Positions 1 to 5,039 of a stretch of 11,182 nucleotides of DNA are shown here, piece after piece (positions within the stretch are counted from its first letter, which is position 1; every line of letters begins with the position of its first letter). Below the pieces are notes generated by a model. The model had not been told where the DNA came from. It did not search any database and saw only the letters and a list, made by a program, of their open reading frames with translations. The translations under genes and the position numbers were made by a program. The DNA comes from CFX5 sp964568485 (lineage in GTDB: Bacteria; Chloroflexota; Anaerolineae; Caldilineales; Caldilineaceae), in assembly GCA_964568485.1 (NCBI GenBank), contig CAZMRA010000166.1:1-11182 (forward strand), read 5' to 3'.

Positions 1-441
1 TTCATCATACGCTAACTGGATTTTTTGAGGCAGCTTATGGCTAAAGGTGATTTGCGTCCCATGAATTTTTCGATTTGCTAATCTAGGCTCACCAAATGAA
101 TTATCGGCTGATATGAAAGTCACAAGAATTAAATTAAGTTTAGGCTTTGCCAAATAATCGTTTTCTAACCTGGAGATAGTACCTAACAGTTTGTTTTCAG
201 TGATATCTCCTTGTTGCCTGGTTAAGCGAATTGCTTGATGCAAAATCCCTGTTTTTTCTGTTTCAGAAATACATTTTGATAATTCAAGCATATTTGCTAA
301 TGCAATTACTATTCCATCATAACTATAATCAGGATAGTTAAATTGGATTTGAAATTGCGCATTCGTAGTATCTATCGAAGCGATCTTATTCAATTTATCG
401 ATTATTCTGTCTGGATGAGATTTCTTATACCAGTTAGCCAT
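1..441 (-). CDS. Hypothetical protein, AT-rich, C-terminus beyond window edge
   Basis: I do not recognise this gene. Reading the minus strand from ATG at 441 gives 147 codons without a stop up to base 1, so the protein continues outside the window. The product starts MANWYKKSHPDRIIDKLNKI and is hydrophilic and mostly helical in appearance, with a mid-section LANMLELSKCISETEK; there is no signal peptide or membrane segment. An AGGAG ribosome site (449-453) sits 7 nt before the ATG, which supports the start. Composition is the striking point: lines I counted are 27-43% GC, with many ATA, AGA and TTA codons, whereas all the genes to the right are GC-rich. That suggests recent acquisition. Genes of this look often belong to accessory or defence islands, but nothing in the visible part proves it. 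Sure that it is coding, unsure what it does. Confidence 0.8.
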   Translation of the reverse strand, partial: MANWYKKSHPDRIIDKLNKIASIDTTNAQFQIQFNYPDYSYDGIVIALANMLELSKCISETEKTGILHQAIRLTRQQGDITENKLLGTISRLENDYLAKPKLNLILVTFISADNSFGEPRLANRKIHGTQITFSHKLPQKIQLAYDE

Positions 442-448
442 CTTAGTT

Positions 449-456
449 CTCCTCTT
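449..456 (-). promoter_or_regulatory. Ribosome binding site of the AT-rich gene
   Basis: Minus-strand AAGAGGAG lies 7 nt upstream of the ATG at 441. It is the main evidence that this AT-rich frame is a translated gene and that it begins here. The 62-base gap up to the preceding DinB gene holds no terminator I can see. Confidence 0.75.
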
Positions 457-503
457 AAGCTAGCTGCTTTTAGTTACTTTTAGCAATTCTCTGAGTTTGC
501 CAT

Positions 504-1013
504 TTATTGGATCCAGGTCAATATTTCCCCTTGCCCCAACAACGCCTCAATCTGGACGAGATGGGGCTGCTCGTGGCTGATGATACGCTCGGCATAGCGC
601 AAGACCGTTTGGTCGCGCTGGCGTGGGGATGTGCCGGTGAAGGTGGCGCGGCGTTGCCAGCCGGCCTCATCTAGTGCGGCGAGTTCTGCCATCAGCGTTT
701 GCCGCTCTTGGGTGAAGGCGGCCAGCGCAGCCTCGAACGCGATAGCTTGATAGTGCGGCTTGTGCATCAATAAGCGGGGGGAGCGATAGCGCAACGTGGG
801 GTTGTCGTGCGTCAACATGGCGCGGATGCTGCTGCTCCAACTGTCGGCGCAGGCCCGCACATGGGCCAGAATGTCACTGACCGACCACGGCTCCGCCTCC
901 GAGCGTAGCTGCAGCCGTTGGCTGGGCACATCACGAGTCAGTTGTGCGATCCGCACTGGCGTTTGCGCCAATAGGGCTAAAATCTGGCTGGTCTCCGGCG
1001 CGTTGGGCCTCAT
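504..1013 (-). CDS. DinB-family (four-helix bundle) protein
   Basis: A 169-residue protein of the DinB/DfsB-like superfamily: cytoplasmic four-helix bundles that bind a divalent metal with three histidines. Members include thiol-dependent transferases, hydrolases and many of unknown activity. The expected ligands are visible: His51 in ILAHVRAC and the pair His147/His151 in the C-terminal HEQPH motif. Length is normal for the family. A TTG at 1034 would add seven residues, but a perfect AAGGAGG (1019-1025) lies inside that extension, 5 nt before the ATG at 1013, so I start there. It lies 59 bases downstream of a second DinB-like gene on the same strand, probably one operon. The two proteins are clearly diverged, so this is an old duplication or pairing rather than a fresh repeat. 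The substrate cannot be told from sequence. Confidence 0.87.
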   Translation of the reverse strand: MRPNAPETSQILALLAQTPVRIAQLTRDVPSQRLQLRSEAEPWSVSDILAHVRACADSWSSSIRAMLTHDNPTLRYRSPRLLMHKPHYQAIAFEAALAAFTQERQTLMAELAALDEAGWQRRATFTGTSPRQRDQTVLRYAERIISHEQPHLVQIEALLGQGEILTWIQ

Positions 1014-1018
1014 GGGCA

Positions 1019-1025
1019 CCTCCTT
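1019..1025 (-). promoter_or_regulatory. Shine-Dalgarno deciding the start of the first DinB gene
   Basis: Minus-strand AAGGAGG with 5 nt spacing to ATG at 1013. It falls within the in-frame TTG-initiated extension (start 1034), so the longer start is unlikely. Confidence 0.8.
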
Positions 1026-1072
1026 GGCGGACAACTGCCCTCACTAGACCACAAGTGACTTGGCCGCGTGGA

Positions 1073-1603
1073 TCAAGACTCGGCCCCGCGGGTGAGTTTT
1101 GCCTCAAAACGTTCGGGATGGATAAATTGGTAGGCCCAGACATCCAATTCGGGCACCTGGAGTCCCTGTTTGGCGAGGAAGGTCGTGATGTCGGTNNNNN
1201 NNNNNATGCCATGATAGACGAGGGACATGAAGATCAGCCGCGCGTGATAGTCGAAGCGCCAGTCATCAGCTGCTTCGTGGACAGTCTGTGTGGGTGGCAC
1301 CTGCTGAACGGTTTCCAGAAAGGCTTCACTTACTTGGTGGGCAAAGGCGGCCATTTGCCCCAATGTGGTCTGCTCGTCCCATTGAAAGGCCGGCTGCGGG
1401 CTCGTGCCGTGGATCCGCCGCAGGAAGTCGGCCTCTGCTTGCAAGAGATGGGCAAAGGTGGCGAGAATAGACCCATAGCCCCCCGCAATCTCAGCGGTGA
1501 GCAGCGCCGCATCCAGCTCCATACAAATCGCCAGCAGTTGCTGATTGGCCCAGCGGTTGTAGCGAACAAATTCAACCAGCGTCGGTTCAGGTTGGGTGGT
1601 CAT
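1073..1603 (-). CDS. DinB-family protein, interrupted by an assembly gap
   Basis: A 176-codon frame (counting four unresolved codons) of the DinB superfamily. The N-terminal VRYNRWANQQLL is the classic family opening, and His52 in FAHLLQAE is the first metal ligand. The second, His131, is in VYHG. The third should lie three residues later, inside the ten N at 1196-1205. After the gap the same frame resumes with TDITTFLAKQG, typical of the helix after the H-x3-H motif. So a ten-base gap keeps both frame and motif spacing, and residue 135 is predicted to be the missing His. Start ATG at 1603 has GGGAG 8 nt upstream. It is the first gene of a probable two-gene DinB operon. Metal-dependent enzyme of unknown substrate. 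Confidence 0.85.
   Translation of the reverse strand: MTTQPEPTLVEFVRYNRWANQQLLAICMELDAALLTAEIAGGYGSILATFAHLLQAEADFLRRIHGTSPQPAFQWDEQTTLGQMAAFAHQVSEAFLETVQQVPPTQTVHEAADDWRFDYHARLIFMSLVYHGXXXXTDITTFLAKQGLQVPELDVWAYQFIHPERFEAKLTRGAES
1196..1205. other. Assembly gap (10 N) inside the second DinB gene
   Basis: Ten consecutive N. The flanking reading frame is continuous if the true length is 10 (or differs by a multiple of 3), and the hidden codons 133-136 should include the third metal-binding histidine of the DinB fold. Confidence 0.95.
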
Positions 1604-1621
1604 ATGCAGTGCTCCCTCTAG

Positions 1622-1656
1622 TTGGGGCCCTGGCCATCAATCAGGTGGGACCCCAA
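1622..1656. repeat. Strong intergenic inverted repeat / hairpin
   Basis: TTGGGG (1622-1627) pairs with CCCCAA (1651-1656), with further pairing of CCTG with CAGG inside. It lies just upstream of the DinB operon's first ribosome site. No T-run follows on either strand, so it is not a standard intrinsic terminator. It could be an operator or a processed 5'-leader hairpin. Confidence 0.45.
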
Positions 1657-1659
1657 AAC

Positions 1660-1755
1660 TCAGCTCGTCTGTCGGTACGCTTCAAACTGCATCATTTCGG
1701 TCCACATGGCTACCGAGCCCATCGCCGAGGCGACTTTCTTGCTCAGCAGCCGATT
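1660..1755 (-). pseudogene. Short orphan coding-like stretch, possible gene remnant or small protein
   Basis: Minus-strand frame open for 31 codons between a TAA (1756-1758) and TGA (1660-1662). It lies in an otherwise non-coding gap and overlaps no real gene. The peptide ends MWTEMMQFEAYRQTS. Most third codon positions are G or C, like the real GC-rich genes here, which argues for present or past coding. The only ATG with a meaningful frame is at 1722, giving 20 residues, and I see no ribosome site before it. It may therefore be the C-terminal stump of a lost gene rather than a working small protein. The strong hairpin at 1622-1656 follows its stop codon directly. I cannot name a family. Confidence 0.3.
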
Positions 1756-1783
1756 TTAATCGTCGCGCTGATTCGTTTAGAAT
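1754..1783 (+). promoter_or_regulatory. Candidate promoter of the dipeptidase gene
   Basis: TAGAAT at 1778-1783 resembles a -10 box (5 of 6 matches to TATAAT); a weak TTTTAA/TTTAAT lies 17-18 nt upstream. Transcription would begin near 1790, giving a leader of about 50 nt. Two small inverted repeats overlap the region: CGATT-TT-AATCG at 1751-1762 on the -35, and AGGAG-CATA-CTCCT at 1784-1797 over the start site. Confidence 0.4.
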
Positions 1784-1797
1784 AGGAGCATACTCCT
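1784..1797. repeat. Inverted repeat AGGAG-CATA-CTCCT, operator candidate
   Basis: Perfect 5-bp arms around a 4-base spacer, directly downstream of the candidate -10 box, where a repressor could block start of transcription. It is too short to be certain. Confidence 0.3.
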
Positions 1798-1840
1798 GCT
1801 CTTTCTTCCTTCTCAAACCAGAAAGTGACGAAGCTTGCCC

Positions 1841-2920
1841 ATGTCTGATCCTGTTAACCCGCTCATCTTTGATGGACACAATGATACACTGCTCGATCTT
1901 TATTTGCCCAACCGTGGTCAAGGCCGAACTTTTTTCGAAGAGAGCACGCAAGGCCATATCGACCTGCCGCGGGCGCGCGCCGGTGGTTTTGGCGGTGGCT
2001 TTTTTGCTGTCTACGTACCCAATCCGGTGGTGGCGCAGGGGTCCGTGAGTGGAGATGTTGGGGCCAAACGGCCTGGAGAAGGCTACGACTTGCCGTTGCC
2101 CGAACCGCTGGAGCAAGCGTACGCGCTCAACTTTGCCATGGGCATGACTGCCAAGCTCTTCGAGATCGAAGCTGCCTCCGACGGGGCGCTCAAAGTGGTG
2201 CGCACAGCCGACGAGCTGGCCGATTGTTTGCAGCGCCAGGTGGTGGCTGCCATCCTACACTTCGAGGGCGTTGAGCCGCTGGATACCGATCTCCACGCCT
2301 TGCACGTCTTTTACCAGGCTGGCTTGCGCTCGCTGGGGATTGTCTGGAGCCGCCCCAATCAATTTGCCCATGGCGTGCCCTTCCGCTTCCCCTCGTCGCC
2401 CGACACCGGCCCCGGCCTGACCGACGCGGGCCAGCGTTTGGTGCGTGAATGCAATCAGCTCGGCATCTTGATCGACCTCTCGCATTTGAATGAGCGCGGC
2501 TTTTGGGATGTGGCTGAATTGAGCGAGGCGCCGCTCGTGGCGACCCACTCCGGCGTGCACGCGCTCTGCGCTTCGGCCCGCAACCTGACCGACAAACAAC
2601 TCGACGCCATTGCTGAGACCGACGGCATTGTCGGTATCAATTTCCACATTGGCTTCCTGCGCCCCGATGGCCGGACTGATCTCGAAACCTCGGTGGCGGA
2701 AATTGTGCGCCATGCCACCTATGTGGCCGAGCGGATCGGGGTCAAGCACGTTGGGTTGGGCTCCGATTTTGATGGCGCTGTCATGCCCCACGATCTCAAA
2801 GATGTGGCCGGTCTGCCGAAGTTGGTGGCGGCGTTGCGTGCTCAGGGCTTTAGCGAAGCCGAGCTGCGCATGATCGCCCACGAGAATTGGCTGCGCGTAT
2901 TACGCAAAACGTGGCGCTAA
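1841..2920 (+). CDS. Membrane dipeptidase (renal dipeptidase), peptidase family M19
   Basis: A 359-residue zinc dipeptidase of family M19, which cleaves dipeptides (often with D-residues at the C-terminal side) using a binuclear zinc site in an amidohydrolase-type barrel. All expected metal and catalytic residues are present: His13 and Asp15 in FDGHNDTLLD, Glu142 in LHFEGVEPL, His215 in IDLSHLNERGF, His236 in ATHSGVHAL, and Asp309 in GLGSDFDG. There is no signal peptide or lipobox, so unlike the mammalian enzyme it should be cytoplasmic. An in-frame TTG at 1835 would add two residues; the ATG at 1841 is preferred, although the ribosome site is weak. It stands alone, with its own candidate promoter upstream and a strong terminator 24 bases after the stop codon. 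Likely roles are peptide or cell-wall dipeptide turnover. Confidence 0.95.
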   Translation: MSDPVNPLIFDGHNDTLLDLYLPNRGQGRTFFEESTQGHIDLPRARAGGFGGGFFAVYVPNPVVAQGSVSGDVGAKRPGEGYDLPLPEPLEQAYALNFAMGMTAKLFEIEAASDGALKVVRTADELADCLQRQVVAAILHFEGVEPLDTDLHALHVFYQAGLRSLGIVWSRPNQFAHGVPFRFPSSPDTGPGLTDAGQRLVRECNQLGILIDLSHLNERGFWDVAELSEAPLVATHSGVHALCASARNLTDKQLDAIAETDGIVGINFHIGFLRPDGRTDLETSVAEIVRHATYVAERIGVKHVGLGSDFDGAVMPHDLKDVAGLPKLVAALRAQGFSEAELRMIAHENWLRVLRKTWR

Positions 2921-2944
2921 TTTGCCAGCAACGCAATTTTCCCA

Positions 2945-2977
2945 AACGCCCGTCGAGTAGCGATGGGCGTTGTTTTT
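2945..2977 (+). terminator. Intrinsic terminator of the dipeptidase gene
   Basis: AACGCCCGTCG (2945-2955) pairs with CGATGGGCGTT (2961-2971), 11 bp with a single G-T wobble and a 5-base loop AGTAG. G and then TTTTT (2973-2977) follow. Textbook Rho-independent structure on the plus strand. Confidence 0.9.
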
Positions 2978-3003
2978 GTGTTCCAATCATCACGACGTAT
3001 ACT
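2976..3003 (+). promoter_or_regulatory. Promoter of the glycosyltransferase operon, likely leaderless
   Basis: TATACT at 2998-3003 is a good -10 box (5 of 6). TTGTGT at 2976-2981 is a weak -35 with a 16-base spacer, and it shares bases with the U-tract of the preceding terminator. Only 8 bases separate the -10 from ATG at 3012, so transcription would begin at or within two bases of the start codon, with no Shine-Dalgarno possible. Confidence 0.6.
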
Positions 3004-3011
3004 AGCGCACG

Positions 3012-5039
3012 ATGAACACTGTATTTGTGCGCCTGCGCTTGTTGGTACTGATCTTACTCGCCTTTGGCCGTGTCACCTGGCGGTTGGATGCACAAAATTT
3101 TTGGTGGGATGAGAGCCTGAGTCTGCAGCGGGCCGAACAGGGCTGGGGACCGCTGGTGCGCGGTGAACTGGTGCTGTACGATGGCTTCTCGAGCCTGCTG
3201 ACAATCGACCAGCATCCCTTCTTCTCCTTTCTGCTCCAAGGCATCTTTGTGCGGCTGGCGGGTGACAGCGAATTTGTCGTGCGTTGGCCTGCCGCGGTGG
3301 CGGCTACCTTATTGACGCCCGTGCTGTGGGCGTTCGCCCGCCGGTTGCAAGCGCGCGGGGTTGTGCCGCCGGGCACGCCAGCGTGGGTCGCGCTCTTGGC
3401 CGCCATCAATCCTTTTTATCTGTGGTATGGGCAAGAAGGGCGCCCCTATAGCCTCTGGGCGTTACTCGCGGTCCTCAGTACTTATCTACTTTTGCGCGCC
3501 TTGGATCATACCCCCGCGCGGCGCGTGCATTGGCTAGCCTACGGACTCAGTTTGGTGGCCTTTTTGGCAACCCATTATCTGGCCGTCTTTTTGCTGCCCC
3601 TGCATGGCTTGATCCTCTTTTTGCATCTGCTGCGCCATCATCTGCGCCGAGCATTGATCGGGCTGGGGGTGGTCGGGAGTGTGGCCGCTGCAGCAACTGC
3701 CATTGCGCTCTGGCAATTAATCCGTCCCGGCGCGGGCGACAATCTGGATCGTATCACCGTGCGCGTGCTGGTTCCCGACTTGCTCAATGCCTTTAGCATG
3801 GGGCTTAGCGTCAACATCAACGACGTTTGGTGGCTGGATCTGCTCTTTGCCAGCCTGGCTCTACTCGGCGTGCTCTGGGGCTTGCGTTCCCGTCGCCAAT
3901 GGCAACAAGGCGGCTGGATCGCGCCATTTTTTGTGCTGCTGCCGGTGCTCATTCTGCTCGTGATCAACCTCGTGCGCCCTGCCTATATGAAGGCCCGTCA
4001 CCTGGCGCTGATCAGCGGCGGTTTTCTGATCTTGGTGGCTGCGGGGTTGGCAACGCTGCAAGTTGGGCGGCGGTGGTTGGCTGTGCCAGCCGCGCTCTTG
4101 TTGATCGCCGGTGCGAGCTACAGTACCGTCAATTATTTTACGCAGCCCCAATATGGCAAAGATCACTACGCCGAGTTGGGCGACTATCTCCACGAGCACC
4201 TGCTGCCGGGTGATCTGCTGCTGCTGAATCCGCCGTCGTCATGGCGCATCTTTCGCTACTATTTGCCGCTAGATGAAGTGGACGCGGCCATTGCCGCGGC
4301 TGCCCCGATTCGTTACTACGGGGTGCCGCTACTCAGTCGCAGTATGGCGGAAACCTTCGAGCAACTCGATGAGGATCACGGCCAATATCGGCGGATTTGG
4401 CACGTCAACTCGCGCACACACCCGTACATGGATCCGGAGAATTCGATCGAAAAATGGTTGGGCGAGCACACCTTCCAATTTCGCCGTGAACGTTTCTACA
4501 GCCCGAATTCGATCCTCGCCCTCGACATGTATCTGCCTGCGCCGCCGGTGCACGAAGGGCCGCCGAGCGAAGTGCCGATCAGCCATCGCGTGGATGTGGG
4601 CTTTGGCCCGGAGATCCATCTGGTCGGCTACGATGTTGATCACCCTCTGGCCGAGGGCTTTGCCACACCCGTGACGCTCTATTGGGAAGTTTCCACTCGC
4701 CCCAGCCGCAACAGCAAGTACATTCTGCGCCTAGTCGAGCGCCAAGCCGATGGCACCTTCCACGAGGTCACGGTCATGGAGCGCGAGCCTTACGAAGGGA
4801 TTGCTGCCACGCAATATTGGGATCCGCACAAGACGATCATCGAATATGTCGAGTTGGCGCCGCACGTTGCCGCGGCGTTGGCTCAGCCGGGCGTAGAGCA
4901 CGCCTTCACCTTGCAGCTGTACGATGCCGAAACGCTGGCTAAACTGCCCGTGCAAGTCCACACCGGCGCTGGCAGCCTGTTGGATGGCGAAACGGTCTTG
5001 TTGCCCATTGAGCGCGTAGGAGTAGGTGAGCAACCGTGA
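3012..5039 (+). CDS. GT39-type membrane glycosyltransferase with C-terminal beta-sandwich module
   Basis: A 675-residue polytopic membrane protein of the GT39/ArnT-like class: enzymes that move a sugar from a polyprenyl-phosphate carrier onto an acceptor on the outer side of the membrane. Diagnostic segments are FWWDESLSL with the acidic pair Asp33/Glu34 after the first membrane helix, DQHPFFSFLL at 66-75, and the helix NPFYLWYGQEGRPYS. About ten to eleven hydrophobic segments cover residues 6 to about 375. A soluble extracytoplasmic part follows (384-515, including LPGDLLLLNPP), then a beta-rich domain from about 525 (FGPEIHLVGYDV ... VTLYWEV) that resembles modules in the next protein. Its TGA overlaps the next gene's GTG (GTGA), so the two are translationally coupled. 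The start at 3012 agrees with the adjacent -10 box. Donor sugar and acceptor are unknown; glycoprotein or envelope glycan modification is the likely role. Confidence 0.88.
   Translation: MNTVFVRLRLLVLILLAFGRVTWRLDAQNFWWDESLSLQRAEQGWGPLVRGELVLYDGFSSLLTIDQHPFFSFLLQGIFVRLAGDSEFVVRWPAAVAATLLTPVLWAFARRLQARGVVPPGTPAWVALLAAINPFYLWYGQEGRPYSLWALLAVLSTYLLLRALDHTPARRVHWLAYGLSLVAFLATHYLAVFLLPLHGLILFLHLLRHHLRRALIGLGVVGSVAAAATAIALWQLIRPGAGDNLDRITVRVLVPDLLNAFSMGLSVNINDVWWLDLLFASLALLGVLWGLRSRRQWQQGGWIAPFFVLLPVLILLVINLVRPAYMKARHLALISGGFLILVAAGLATLQVGRRWLAVPAALLLIAGASYSTVNYFTQPQYGKDHYAELGDYLHEHLLPGDLLLLNPPSSWRIFRYYLPLDEVDAAIAAAAPIRYYGVPLLSRSMAETFEQLDEDHGQYRRIWHVNSRTHPYMDPENSIEKWLGEHTFQFRRERFYSPNSILALDMYLPAPPVHEGPPSEVPISHRVDVGFGPEIHLVGYDVDHPLAEGFATPVTLYWEVSTRPSRNSKYILRLVERQADGTFHEVTVMEREPYEGIAATQYWDPHKTIIEYVELAPHVAAALAQPGVEHAFTLQLYDAETLAKLPVQVHTGAGSLLDGETVLLPIERVGVGEQP

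Noticed and set aside
480..503. Tiny minus-strand frame MANSENC before the AT-rich gene as a leader peptide
   Set aside because: It has no ribosome site and no attenuator hairpin beside it; seven codons can arise by chance.
1041..1058. Inverted repeat TCACT-N8-AGTGA between the DinB genes as a terminator
   Set aside because: Only 5-bp arms and no U-tract; the genes are probably co-transcribed.
944..1621. Plus-strand frame of 225 codons across the DinB genes
   Set aside because: It crosses two genes and the N gap in a frame without motifs; both minus-strand frames match DinB.
1596..2048. Long plus-strand open frame across the divergent intergenic region
   Set aside because: The translation is rich in Ser, Arg, Cys and Pro without fold or family signs, and it overlaps the start of the well-supported dipeptidase in another frame.
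1682..2116. Minus-strand frame of 144 codons opposite the dipeptidase start
   Set aside because: It is antisense to a conserved enzyme; it lacks family motifs and a ribosome site.
2255..2881. Minus-strand frame of 208 codons opposite the dipeptidase
   Set aside because: A typical shadow of a GC-rich gene; the forward frame contains the complete zinc-site motif set.
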